Of a DNA stretch of 26,793 nucleotides, positions 12,276 through 24,573 are shown one piece after another (positions within the stretch are counted from its first letter, which is position 1; every line of letters starts with the position of its first letter). The position numbers and the translations under genes are program-made. The notes under the pieces were generated by a model. The model did not search any database. It saw only the letters and a program-made list of their open reading frames with translations, and was not told the DNA's origin. Origin of the DNA: Saccoglossus kowalevskii (taxonomy: Eukaryota > Hemichordata > Enteropneusta > Harrimaniidae); assembly GCF_000003605.2 (NCBI RefSeq), contig NW_003122509.1:1-26793 (forward strand), read 5' to 3'.

Positions 12276-13323
12276 AACACTAGAATATTGCAATAGCGTA
12301 TACTGCAATAGTAACAAAACATGGATATTGAAATAGTGTATACTGCAATAGTAACAACACATATATATTGCAATAGTGTATACTGCAATAGTAACAACAC
12401 ATGGATATTGCAATAGTGTATACTGCAATAGTAACAACACATGGATATTGCAATAGTGTATACTGCAATAGTAACAACACATATATATTGCAATAGTGTA
12501 TACTGCAATAGTAACAACACATGGATATTGCAATAGTGTATACTGTAATAGTAACAACACATGGATATTGCAATAGTGTATACTGCAATAGTAACAACAC
12601 ATGGATATTGCAATAGTGTATACTGCAATAGTAACAACACATATATATTGCAATAGTGTATACTGCAATAGTAACAACACATGGATATTGCAATAGTGTA
12701 TACTGCAATAGTAACAACACATGGATATTGAAATAGTGTATACTGCAATAGTAACAAAACATAGATATTGCAATAGTGTATACTGCAATAGTAACAACAC
12801 ATGGATATTGCAATAGCGTATACTGCAATAGTAACAACACATGGATATTGCAATAGTGTATACTGCAATAGTAGCAACACATGGATATTGCAATAGTGTA
12901 TACTGCAATAGTAACAAAACACGAATATTGCAATAGTGTATACTACAATAGTAACAACACATGGATATTGCAATAGCGTGTACTGCAATAGTAACTACAC
13001 ATGGATATTGCAATAATGTATACTGTAATAGTAACAACTCACGAATATTGCATTAATATATACTGCAATAGTAACAACACATGGATATTGCAACAGTGTA
13101 TACTGCAATAGTAACAACACATGGATATTGTAATAGTGTATACTGCAATAGTAACAAGACATGGATATTGCAATAGTGTATACTACAAAAGTAACAACAC
13201 ATGGATATTGCAATAGTGTATACTGCAATAGTAACAAAACACGAATATTGTAATAGTGTATACTGCAATAGTAACAACACTAGAATATTGCAATAGTGTA
13301 TACTGCAATAGTAACAACACATG
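12276..13323 (+). repeat. Segment duplicated around 5713-6600 (right copy)
   Basis: Partner of 5713-6600 and four monomers longer. Private substitutions include gtaactacac (near 12987) and cattaatata (13051) in place of cattagtata. Confidence 0.82.
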
Positions 13324-13540
13324 AATATTGCAACAGCGTATACTGCAATAGTAACAAAACATGGATATTGCAATAGTGTATACTGCAATAGTAACAACAC
13401 ATGGATATTGCAATAGTGTATACTGCAATAGTAACAACACATGGATATTGCAATAGTGTATACTGCAATAGTAACAACACATGGATATTGCAATAGTGTA
13501 TACTGCAATAGTAACAACACATATATATTGCAATAGTGTA

Positions 13541-14760
13541 TACTACAGTAGTAACAACACATGGATATTGCAATAGTGTATACAGCAATAGTAACAACAC
13601 ATAGATATTGCAATAGTGTATACTGCAATAGTAGCAACACATGGATATTGCAATAGCGTATACGGCAATAGTAACAACACATGGATATTGCAATAGTGTA
13701 TACTGCAATAGTAACAAAACATAGATATTGCAATAGTGTATACTGCAATAGTAACAACGCATGGATATTGCAATAGCGTATACTGCAATAGTAACAACAC
13801 ATGGATATTGCAATAGTGTATACTGCAATAGTAGCAACACATGGATATTGCAATAGTGTATACTGCAATAGTAACAAAACACGAATATTGCAATAGTGTA
13901 TACTGCAATAGAAACAACACATGGATATTGCAATAGTGTATACTGCAATAGTAACAACACATGGATATTGCAATAGTGTATACTGCAATAGTAACAACAC
14001 ATATATATTGCAATAGTGTATACTACAGTAGTAACAACACATGGATATTGCAATAGTGTATACTGCAATAGTAACAACACATAGATATTGCAATAGTGTA
14101 TACTGCAATAGTAGCAACACATGGATATTGCAATAGCGTATACTGCAATAGTAACAACACATGGATATTGCAATAGTGTATACTGCAATAGTAACAACAC
14201 ATGGATATTGCAATAGTGTATACTGCAATAGTAACAACACATGGATATTGCAATAGTGTATACTGCAATAGTAACAACACATGGATATTGCAATAGTGTA
14301 TACTGCAATAGTAACAACACATGGATATTGCAATAGTGTATACTGCAATAGTAACAACACATATATATTGCAATAGTGTATACTACAGTAGTAACAACAC
14401 ATGGATATTGCAATAGTGTATACTGCAATAGTAACAACACATAGATATTGCAATAGTGTATACTGCAATAGTAGCAACACATGGATATTGCAATAGCGTA
14501 TACTGCAATAGTAACAACACATGGATATTGCAATAGTGTATACTGCAATAGTAACAAAACATAGATATTGCAATAGTGTATACTGCAATAGTAACAACGC
14601 ATGGATATTGCAATAGCGTATACTGCAATAGTAACAACACATGGATATTGCAATAGTGTATACTGCAATAGTAGCAACACATGGATATTGCAATAGTGTA
14701 TACTGCAATAGTAACAAAACACGAATATTGCAATAGTGTATACTGCAATAGAAACAACAC
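13541..14760 (+). repeat. Local unit marked by tactacagta (three copies)
   Basis: The tactacagta copy occurs at 13541, 14021 and 14381. After each the order is catgg, catag, gtagcaacacatgg and gcg. The first and third copies (840 bp apart) stay colinear through aaaacatag, aacgcatgg, gtagcaac, aaaacacg and gaaacaacac. The middle copy leaves this order and enters the run of identical monomers at 14161. A similar tactacag copy is at 2403. Confidence 0.82.
14161..14360 (+). repeat. Reference run: five identical W-family monomers
   Basis: Five consecutive 40-bp copies are identical base for base. They give the cleanest view of the W consensus: 16 A, 11 T, 7 G and 6 C, with no CpG. The run ends at 14361, where the next copy carries atatatat in place of atggatat. 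Identity over adjacent copies fits recent homogenisation by unequal exchange or replication slippage. It can serve as the reference monomer for aligning the rest of the window. Confidence 0.95.
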
Positions 14761-15030
14761 ACGAATATTGCAATAGTGTGTACTGCAATAGTAACAACAC
14801 ATGCATATTGCAAAAGTGTATACTGCAATAGTGACAACACACGAATATTGCAATAGCGTATACTGCAATAGTGACAACGCATGAATATTGCAATAGCGTA
14901 TACTCCAATAGTAACAACGCATGAATATTGCAATACCGTATACTGCAATAGTGACAACACACGAATATTGCAATAGCGTATACTGCAATAGTGACAACAT
15001 ACGAATATTGTAATAGCGTATACTGCAATA
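14731..15030 (+). repeat. D-family block 5, truncated by a switch to W
   Basis: The common D opening is present (gaaacaacacacg at 14751, gtgtgtac, catgcatat). The block ends with a half-unit insertion at 15024-15038 whose downstream partner is a W copy (taacaacacatgg), not the usual D copy with aatacagc. The switch point therefore falls inside or just after the half-unit. Confidence 0.82.
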
Positions 15031-15240
15031 GTGTATACTGCAATAGTAACAACACATGGATATTGCAATAGTGTATACTGCAATAGTAACAACACATGGA
15101 TATTGCAATAGTGTATACTGCAATAGTAACAACACATGGATATTGCAATAGTGTATACTGCAATAGTAACAAAACACGAATATTGTAATAGTGTATACTG
15201 CAATAGTAACAACACTAGAATATTGCAATAGCGTATACTG

Positions 15241-15480
15241 CAATAGTAAAAACACATGGATATTGCAATAGTGTGTACTGCAATAGTAACAACACATGGA
15301 TATTGCAATAGTGTATACTACAATAGTAACAACACATGGATATTGCAATAGTGTATACTGCAATAGTAACAACACATGGATATTGTAATAGTGTATACTG
15401 CAATAGTAACAACACATGGATATTGTAATAGTGTATACTGCAATAGTAACAAGACATGGATATTGCAATAGTGTATACTA
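15241..15480 (+). repeat. 720-bp-spaced pair (left copy)
   Basis: Six monomers recurring at 15961-16200, with gtgtgtac, tactacaatag, two tattgtaatag copies, aacaagacatgg and tactacaaaag in the same order. Two differences seen: aaaaac versus aacaac near 15250, and tactgc versus tacagc near 15398. Confidence 0.85.
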
Positions 15481-15960
15481 CAAAAGTAACAACACATGGA
15501 TATTGCAATAGTGTATACTGCAATAGTAACAAAACACGAATATTGTAATAGTGTATACTGCAATAGTAACAACACTAGAATATTGCAATAGTGTATTCTG
15601 CAATAGTAACAACACATGAATATTGCAATAGCGTATACTGCAATAGTAACAAAACATGGATATTGAAATAGTGTATACTGCAATAGTAGCAACACACGAA
15701 TATTGCAATAGTGTATACTGCAATAGTAACAACACATGGATATTGCAATAGTGTATACTGCAATAGTAGCAACACACGAATATTGCAATAGTGTATACTG
15801 CAATAGTAACAACACATATATATTGCAATAGTGTATACTGCAATAGTAACAACACATGGATATTGCAATAGCTTATACTGCAATACTAACAACACATGGA
15901 TATTGCAATAGTGTATACTGCAATAGTAACAACACATGGATATTGCAATAGTGTATACTG

Positions 15961-16200
15961 CAATAGTAACAACACATGGATATTGCAATAGTGTGTACTG
16001 CAATAGTAACAACACATGGATATTGCAATAGTGTATACTACAATAGTAACAACACATGGATATTGCAATAGTGTATACTGCAATAGTAACAACACATGGA
16101 TATTGTAATAGTGTATACAGCAATAGTAACAACACATGGATATTGTAATAGTGTATACTGCAATAGTAACAAGACATGGATATTGCAATAGTGTATACTA
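15961..16200 (+). repeat. 720-bp-spaced pair (right copy)
   Basis: Partner of 15241-15480, 18 monomers downstream. What follows differs: the left copy continues into the aacactagaat variants, the right copy into tattgaaatag and aaaacatag. Confidence 0.85.
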
Positions 16201-17105
16201 CAAAAGTAACAACACATGGATATTGCAATAGTGTATACTGCAATAGTAACAACACATGGATATTGAAATAGTGTATACTGCAATAGTAACAAAACATAGA
16301 TATTGCAATAGTGTATACTGCAATAGTAACAACGCATGGATATTGCAATAGCGTATACTGCAATAGTAACAACACATGGATATTGCAATAGTGTATACTG
16401 CAATAGCAGCAACACATGGATATTGCAATAGTGTATACTGCAATAGTAACAAAACATGGATATTGCAATAGTGTATACTACAATAGTAACAACACATGGA
16501 TATTGCAATAATGTATACTGCAATAGTAACAACACATGGATATTGCAATAATGTATACTGTAATAGTAACAACACATGGATATTGCAATAGCGTATACTG
16601 CAATAGTAACAACACATGGATATTGCAATAGCGTATACTGCAATAGTAACAAAACATGGATATTGTAATAGTGTATACTGCAATAGTAACAACACATGGA
16701 TATTGCAATAGTGTGTACTACAAAAGTAACAACACATGGATATTGCAATAGTGTATACTGCAATAGTAACAACACATGGATATTGCAATAGTGTATACTG
16801 CAATAGTAACAAAACACGAATATTGCAATAGTGTATACTGAAATAGAAACAACACATGAATATTGCAATAGCGTATACTGCAATAGTAACAAAACATGGA
16901 TATTGAAATAGTGTATACTGCAATAGTAGCAACACACGAATATTGCAATAGTGTATACTGCAATAGTAACAACATATGGATATTGCAATAGTGTATACTG
17001 CAATAGTAACAACACATGGATATTGCAATAGTGTATACTGCAATAGTAACAACACATGCATATTGCAATAGTGTATACTGCAATAGTAACAACACATATA
17101 TATTG

Positions 17106-18640
17106 CAATAGTGTATACTGCAATAGTAACAACACATGGATATTGCAATAGTGTATACTGCAATAGTAACAACACATGGATATTGCAATAGTGTATACTG
17201 CAATAGTAACAACACATGGATATTGCAATAGTGTATTCTGCAATAGTAACAACACATAGATATTGCAATAGTGTATACTGCAATAGTAACAACACATGGA
17301 TATTGCAATAGCGTATACTGCAATAGTAACAACACATGGATATTGCAATAGTGTATACTGCAATAGTAGCAACACATGGATATTGCATTAGTGTATACTG
17401 CAATAGTAACAAAACGCGAATATTGCAATAGTGTATACTGCAATAGAAACAACACACGAATATTGCAATAGTGTGTACTGCAATAGTAACAACACATGCA
17501 TATTGCAATAGTGTATACTGCAATAGTGACAACACACGAATATTGCAATAGCGTATACTGCAATAGTGACAACGCATGAATATTGCAATAGCGTATACTG
17601 CAATAGTGACAACACACGAATATTGCAATACCGTATACTGCAATAGTGATAACACACGAATATTGCAATAGCGTGTACTGCATTAGTGACAACACACGAA
17701 TATTGCAATAGTGTATACTGATATAGTGACAACACACGAATATTGCAATTGTGTATACTGCAATAGTAACAACACACGAATATTGCAATAGCGTATACTG
17801 CAATAGTGTATACTGCAATAGTGACAACACACGAATACAGCAATAGTGTATACTGCAATATTGACAACACACGAATATTGCAATAGCGTATACTGCAATA
17901 GTGACAACGCATGAATATTGCAATAGCATATACTGCAATAGTGACAACATACGAATATTGCAATAGCATGTACTGCATTAGTGACAACACACGAACATTG
18001 CAATAGCGTGTACTGCAATAGTAAAAACACATAGATATTGCAATAGCGGATACTGCAATGGTAACAACACACGAATATTGCAATAGTGTATACTGCAATA
18101 GTAACAACACATGGATATTGCAATAGCGTGTACTGCAATAGTAACAACACATTGATATTGCAATAGCTTGTACTGCAATAGTAACAACACATAGATATTG
18201 CAATAGCGGATACTGCAATAGTAACAACACACGAATATTGCAATAGTGTATACTGCAATAGTAACAACTCACGAATATTGCATTAGTATATACTGCAATA
18301 GTAACAACACATGGATATTGAAATAGTGTATACTGCAATAGTAACAACACATGGATATTGCAATAGTGTATACTGCAATAGTAACAACACGTGGATATTT
18401 CAATAGTGTATACTGCAATAGTAACAACACATATATTTTGCAATAGTGTATACTGCAATAGTAACAACACATGGATATTGCAATAACTTATACTGCAATA
18501 CTAACAACACATGGATATTGCAATAGTGTATACTGCAATAGTAACAACACATGGATATTGCAATAGTGTATACTGCAATAGTAACAACACATGGATATTG
18601 CAATAGTGTATACTACAATAGTACCAACACATATACATTG
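17106..18640 (+). repeat. 1,710-bp higher-order unit, copy 1 (1,535 bp, deleted)
   Basis: The gtgtattctg variant at 17231, gcattagtg at 17381, gaaacaacacacg at 17446 and the half-unit at 17799 all recur exactly 1,535 bp later. After about 17961 the offset becomes 1,710. The difference of 175 equals four monomers plus one 15-bp half-unit. Outside this gap I saw only about one substitution over 1.2 kb. The left boundary at about 17106 is approximate because the flank is generic W sequence. Confidence 0.88.
17381..18000 (+). repeat. D-family block 6 (first 1,710-bp unit)
   Basis: Opens with gcattagtg, aaaacgcg and gaaacaacacacg (17446). It contains unusual atatag and caattgtg variants and one half-unit insertion at 17799-17813. 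The block stops early: the variant order jumps at about 17955, relative to the next unit, by exactly 175 bp. Confidence 0.87.
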
Positions 18641-18915
18641 CAATAGTGTATACTGCAATAGTAACAACACATGGATATTGCAATAGTGTATACTGCAATA
18701 GTAACAACACATGGATATTGCAATAGTGTATACTGCAATAGTAACAACACATGGATATTGCAATAGTGTATTCTGCAATAGTAACAACACATAGATATTG
18801 CAATAGTGTATACTGCAATAGTAACAACACATGGATATTGCAATAGCGTATACTGCAATAGTAACAACACATGGATATTGCAATAGTGTATACTGCAATA
18901 GTAGCAACACATGGA
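18001..18915 (+). repeat. W-family block 6 (first 1,710-bp unit)
   Basis: Carries rare variants shared one for one with 19711-20580. These are gcggatac pairs at 18046/18206, attgatat, aactcacg with cattagtatatac, cacgtggatatttc, atatattttg, caataactta and the gtaccaacac copy. The only difference I saw is aaaaac versus aacaac near 18024. Confidence 0.87.
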
Positions 18916-20350
18916 TATTGCATTAGTGTATACTGCAATAGTAACAAAACGCGAATATTGCAATAGTGTATACTGCAATAGAAACAACACACGAATATTG
19001 CAATAGTGTGTACTGCAATAGTAACAACACATGCATATTGCAATAGTGTATACTGCAATAGTGACAACACACGAATATTGCAATAGCGTATACTGCAATA
19101 GTGACAACGCATGAATATTGCAATAGCGTATACTGCAATAGTGACAACACACGAATATTGCAATACCGTATACTGCAATAGTGATAACACACGAATATTG
19201 CAATAGCGTGTACTGCATTAGTGACAACACACGAATATTGCAATAGTGTATACTGATATAGTGACAACACACGAATATTGCAATTGTGTATACTGCAATA
19301 GTAACAACACACGAATATTGCAATAGCGTATACTGCAATAGTGTATACTGCAATAGTGACAACACACGAATACAGCAATAGTGTATACTGCAATATTGAC
19401 AACACACGAATATTGCAATAGCGTATACTGCAATAGTGACAACGCATGAATATTGCAATAGCATATACTGCAATAGTGACAACATACGAATATTGTAATA
19501 GCGTATACTGCAAAAGTGTATACTGCAATAGTGACAACACACGAATACAGCAATAGTGTATACTGCAATATTGACAACACACGAATATTGCAATAGCGTA
19601 TACTGCAACAAAGACAACACACGAATATTGCAATACCGTATACTGCAATAGTGATAACACACGAATATTGCAATAGCATGTACTGCATTAGTGACAACAC
19701 ACGAACATTGCAATAGCGTGTACTGCAATAGTAACAACACATAGATATTGCAATAGCGGATACTGCAATGGTAACAACACACGAATATTGCAATAGTGTA
19801 TACTGCAATAGTAACAACACATGGATATTGCAATAGCGTGTACTGCAATAGTAACAACACATTGATATTGCAATAGCTTGTACTGCAATAGTAACAACAC
19901 ATAGATATTGCAATAGCGGATACTGCAATAGTAACAACACACGAATATTGCAATAGTGTATACTGCAATAGTAACAACTCACGAATATTGCATTAGTATA
20001 TACTGCAATAGTAACAACACATGGATATTGAAATAGTGTATACTGCAATAGTAACAACACATGGATATTGCAATAGTGTATACTGCAATAGTAACAACAC
20101 GTGGATATTTCAATAGTGTATACTGCAATAGTAACAACACATATATTTTGCAATAGTGTATACTGCAATAGTAACAACACATGGATATTGCAATAACTTA
20201 TACTGCAATACTAACAACACATGGATATTGCAATAGTGTATACTGCAATAGTAACAACACATGGATATTGCAATAGTGTATACTGCAATAGTAACAACAC
20301 ATGGATATTGCAATAGTGTATACTACAATAGTACCAACACATATACATTG
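18641..20350 (+). repeat. 1,710-bp higher-order unit, copy 2 (complete)
   Basis: Forty-two monomers plus two half-units gives 1,710 bp. It includes one W block and one full D block. It shares with copy 1 many variants that are rare elsewhere, such as gtaccaacac (18625 and 20335), cacgtggatatttc, atatattttg and caataactta. This is the best template for the unit. Confidence 0.88.
18916..19710 (+). repeat. D-family block 7 (second unit, full length)
   Basis: The same variant order as block 6, but with two half-unit insertions (19334-19348 and 19509-19523, the second with caaaag). It keeps the additional 175-bp stretch that includes tattgtaatag, aatacagc and caacaaag. It looks like the unabridged form of this D block. 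Confidence 0.87.
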
Positions 20351-21547
20351 CAATAGTGTATACTGCAATAGTAACAACACATGGATATTGCAATAGTGTA
20401 TACTGCAATAGTAACAACACATGGATATTGCAATAGTGTATACTGCAATAGTAACAACACATGGATATTGCAATAGTGTATTCTGCAATAGTAACAACAC
20501 ATAGATATTGCAATAGTGTATACTGCAATAGTAACAACACATGGATATTGCAATAGCGTATACTGCAATAGTAACAACACAAGAATATTGCAATAGATTA
20601 TACTGCAATACTAACAACACATGGATATTGCAATAGCGAGTACTGCAATAGTAACAACACATGGATATTGCAATAGCTTGTCCTGCAATAGTAACAACAC
20701 ATAGATATTGCAATAGCGGATACTGCAATAGTAACAACACGCGAATATTGCAATAGTGTATACTGCAATAGTAACAACTCACGAATATTGCATTAGTATA
20801 TACTGCAATAGTAACAACACATGGATATTGCAATAATGTATACTGCAATAGTAACAACACATGGATATTGCAATAGTGTATACTGCAATAGTAACAACAC
20901 ATGGATATTGCAATAGTGTATACTGCAATAGTAACAACACATATATATATTGCAATAGTGTATACTGCAATAGTAACAACACATGGATATTGCAATAGCT
21001 TATACTGCAATAGTAACAACACATGGATATTGCAATAGTGTATACTGCAATAGTAACAACACATGGATATTGCAATAGTGTATACTGCAATAGTAACAAC
21101 ACATGGATATTGCAATAGTGTATACTGCAATAGTAACATCACATGGATATTGCAATAGTGTATACTGCAATAGTAACAACACATATATATTGCAATAGTG
21201 TATACTGCAATAGTAACAACACATGGATATTGCAATAGTGTATACTGCAATAGTAACAACACATGGATATTGCAATAGTGTATACTGCAATAGTAACAAC
21301 ACATGGATATTGCAATAGTGTATACTGCAATAGTAACAACACATAGATATTGCAATAGTGTATACTGCAATAGTAACAACACATGGATATTGCAATAGCG
21401 TATACTGCAATAGTAACAACACAAGAATATTGCAATAGATTATACTGCAATACTAACAACACATGGATATTGCAATAGTGTATACTGCAATAGTAACAAC
21501 ACATGGATATTGCAATAGTGTATACTGCAATAGTAACAACACATGGA
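19711..21547 (+). repeat. W-family block 7
   Basis: The first part, to 20580, copies block 6. From 20581 (aagaatattg, gattatac...tactaac) the variant order leaves the 1,710-bp unit. A second aagaatattg copy lies 842 bp further on at 21421, with the same preceding order. The 842 equals 21 monomers plus two bases, and the two bases are an extra AT step at about 20941 (atatatatat). Confidence 0.82.
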
Positions 21548-22140
21548 TATTGCATTAGTGTATACTGCAATAGTAACAAAACGCGAATATTGCAATAGTG
21601 TATACTGCAATAGAAACAACACACGAATATTGCAATAGTGTGTACTGCAATAGTAACAACACATGCATATTGCAATAGTGTATACTGCAATAGTGACAAC
21701 ACACGAATATTGCAATAGCGTATACTGCAATAGTGACAACGCATGAATATTGCAATAGCGTATACTGCAATAGTGACAACACACGAATATTGCAATACCG
21801 TATACTGCAATAGTGATAACACACGAATATTGCAATAGCGTGTACTGCATTAGTGACAACACACGAATATTGCAATAGTGTATATTGATATAGTGACAAC
21901 ACACGAATATTGCAATTGTGTATACTGCAATAGTAACAACACACGAATATTGCAATAGCGTATACTGCAATAGTGTATACTGCAATAGTGACAACACACG
22001 AATACAGCAATAGTGTATACTGCAATATTGACAACACACGAATATTGCAATAGCGTATACTGCAATAGTGACAACGCATGATATTGCAATAGCATATACT
22101 GCAATAGTGACACATACGAATATTGCAATAGCATGTACTG
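20351..22140 (+). repeat. 1,710-bp higher-order unit, copy 3 (interrupted)
   Basis: Follows copy 2 up to 20580. It then carries about 922 bp of other W monomers before the D part resumes at 21548 (gcattagtg, aaaacgcg). The D part has the same 175-bp-deleted junction as copy 1, plus private changes (tatattgatatag near 21880, and one-base losses near 22080 and 22112). Confidence 0.8.
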
Positions 22141-22770
22141 CATTAGTGATAACACACGAATATTGCAATAGCGTGTACTGCAATATTGACAACAAACGAA
22201 TATTGCAATAGCGTGTACTGCATTAGTGACAACACACGAATATTGCAATAGTGTATACTGCTATAGTGACAACACACGAATATTGCAATAGTGTATACTG
22301 CAATAGTAACAACACACGAATATTGCAATAGCGTATACTGCAATAGTGTATACTGCTATAATGACAACACACGAATACAGCAATAGTGTATACTGCAATA
22401 TTGACAACACACGAATATTGCAATAACGTATACTGCAATAGTGACAACGCATGAATATTGCAATAGCGTATACTGCAATAGTGACAACATACGAATATTG
22501 TAATAGCGTATAATGCAATAGTGTATACTGCAATAGTGACAACACACGAATACAGCAATAGTGTATACTGCAATATTGACAACACACAAATATTGCAATA
22601 GCGTATACTGCAACAAAGACAACACACGAATATTGCAATAGCGTATACTGCAATAGTGATAACACACGAATATTGCAATAGCGTGTACTGCAATAGTGAC
22701 AACGCATGAATATTGCAATACCGTATACTGCAATAGTGACAACATACGAATATTGTAATAGCGTATACTG
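21548..22770 (+). repeat. D-family block 8 (third unit plus a second D module)
   Basis: The left part, to about 22140, repeats block 6, including atatag, caattgtg and the half-unit at 21966-21980, and has the short 175-bp-deleted form. One-base losses are at about 22080 (catgatattg) and 22112 (gacacatac). From about 22180 the order switches to the module seen at 10361-10860, with half-units at 22339-22353 and 22514-22528. Confidence 0.84.
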
Positions 22771-23990
22771 CAATAGTAACAAAACATATATATTGCAATA
22801 ATGTATACTGCAATAGTAACAACACATGGATATTGCAATAGTGTATACTGCAATAGTAACAACACATGGATATTGCAATAGTGTATACTGCAATAGTAAC
22901 AACACATATATATTGCAATAGTGTATACTGCAATAGTAACAACACATGGATATTGCAATAGTGTATACTGCAATAGTAACAACACATGGATATTGCAATA
23001 GTGTATACTGCAATAATAACAACACATGGATATTGCAATAGTGTATACTGCAATAGTAACAAAACACGAATATTGTAATAGTGTATACTGCAATAATAAC
23101 AACACATGAATATTGCAATAGCGTATACTGCAATAGTGACAATACACGAATATTGCAATAGCGTATACTGCAATAGTGACAACGCATGAATATTGCAATA
23201 GCGTATACTGCAATAGTGACAACATACGAATATTTTAATAGCGTATACTGCAATAGTGTATACTGCAATAGTGACAACACACGAATACAGCAATAGTGTA
23301 TACTTCAATATTGACAACACACGAATAGTGCAATAGCGTGTACTGCAATATTGACAACACACGTATATTGCAATACCGTATACTGCAACAAAGACAACAC
23401 ACGAATATTGCAATACCGTATACTGCAATATTGATAACACACGAATATTGCAATAGCGTGTACTGCAATATTGACAACACACGAATATTGCAATAGCGTG
23501 TACTGCATTAGTGACAACACACGAATATTGCAATAGTGTATACTGCTATAGTGACAACACACGAATATTGCAATAGTGTATACTGCAATAGTAACAACAC
23601 ACGAATATTGCAATAGCGTATACTGCAATAGTGTATACTGCAATAATGACAACACACGAATACAGCAATAGTGTATACTGCAATATTGACAACACACGAA
23701 TATTGCAATAACGTATACTGCAATAGTGACAACGCATGAATATTGCAATAGCGTATACTGCAATAGTGACAACATACGAATATTGTAATAGCGTATACTG
23801 CAATAGTGTATACTGCAATAGTGACAACACACGAATACAGCAATAGTGTATACTGCAATATTGACAACACACAAATATTGCAATAGCGTATACTGCAACA
23901 AAGACAACACACGAATATTGCAATAGCGTATACTGCAATAGTGATAACACACGAATATTGCAATAGCGTGTACTGCATTAGTGACAACAC
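22690..23990 (+). repeat. 2,725-bp-spaced unit, left copy
   Basis: Markers caataatg (22796), aatattttaa (23229) and the half-units at 23249, 23624 and 23799 each recur 2,725 or 2,724 bp later. The spacing is 67 monomers plus three half-units. Left of 22796 the offset is 2,685 because this copy lacks one monomer. Confidence 0.85.
22771..23110 (+). repeat. W-family block 8
   Basis: Eight or nine W copies with catatatat copies and the caataatg and caataataac variants. The counterpart 2,725 bp downstream has one extra 40-bp copy at its left edge (25461-25500), so the two edges differ by a single-monomer gain or loss. Confidence 0.8.
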
Positions 23991-24040
23991 ACGAACATTG
24001 CAATAGTGTATACTGCTATAGTGACAACACTCGAATATTG
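23111..24040 (+). repeat. D-family block 9
   Basis: Near-copy of block 4 at 13,108-bp distance, including tacacg, aatattttaa and three half-units at 23249, 23624 and 23799. Private differences include gaatagtgc (near 23330) and tacttcaatattg, of which gaatagtgc recurs in block 11. It therefore resembles block 11 more than block 4. Confidence 0.85.
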
Positions 24041-24573
24041 CAATAGCGTGTACTGCAATAGTAAAAACACATGGATATTGCAATAGCGTGTACTGCAATA
24101 GTAACAACACATAGATATTGCAATAGTGTATACTGCAATAGTAACAACACATGGATATTGCAATAGTGTATACTGCAATAGTAACAACACATGGATATTG
24201 CAATAGTGTATACTGCAATAGTAACAAAACACGAATATTTTAATAGTGTATACTGCAATAGTAACAACACATGGATATTGCAATAGCGTGTACTGCAATA
24301 GAAACAACACATAGATAATGCAATAGCGGATACTGCAATAGTAACAACACACGAATATTGCAATAGTGTATACTGCAATAGTAACAACACATGGATATTG
24401 CAATAGCGTGTACTGCAATAGTAACAACACATGGATTTTGCAATAGCTTGTACTGCAATAGTAACAACACATAGATATTGCAATAGCGGATACTGCAATA
24501 GTAACAACACACGAATATTGCAATAGTGTATACTGCAATAGTAACAACACATATATATTGCAATAGTGTATAC
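23863..24573 (+). repeat. Segment duplicated at 14,673-bp offset (right copy)
   Basis: Partner of 9190-9900. Its beginning overlaps the end of the 22690-23990 unit, because both segments contain the caacaaag, gtgataac and cattagtgac copies. That overlap is a natural place for the exchange that joined them. Confidence 0.8.

Larger units (their letters stand above)
10931..14730 (+). repeat. W-family block 4
   Basis: Mostly W copies, with frequent catatatat copies. Two consecutive 39-bp copies (tactgcatag at about 11868 and 11907) each lack one A. The tgccatag variant at 11226 and 11546 is 320 bp apart, matching a 320-bp pair at 8021/8341. The tactacagta variant at 13541, 14021 and 14381 marks local units of 480 and 360 bp. 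A D-like interruption is at about 11355-11410. Confidence 0.85.
15031..17380 (+). repeat. W-family block 5
   Basis: W copies carry many shared rare variants: tattgtaatag, aacaagacatgg, tactacaaaagtaac, aacactagaat and tattgaaatag. The stretch 15241-15480 recurs at 15961-16200 (720 bp, 18 monomers) with about two substitutions. Part of the variant order matches 6458-6720 and 13181-13380. Copies from about 17106 onward belong to the 1,710-bp higher-order unit. Confidence 0.82.

Noticed and set aside
11081-15308. Minus-strand frames of 485 to 751 codons (for example 11081-12988 and 13053-15308)
   Set aside because: They overlap each other in different frames with the same repeated peptide. Their ends coincide with stop-creating variants (for example cattaatata at 13051), and at least one start is a non-ATG codon. 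Composition artefacts.
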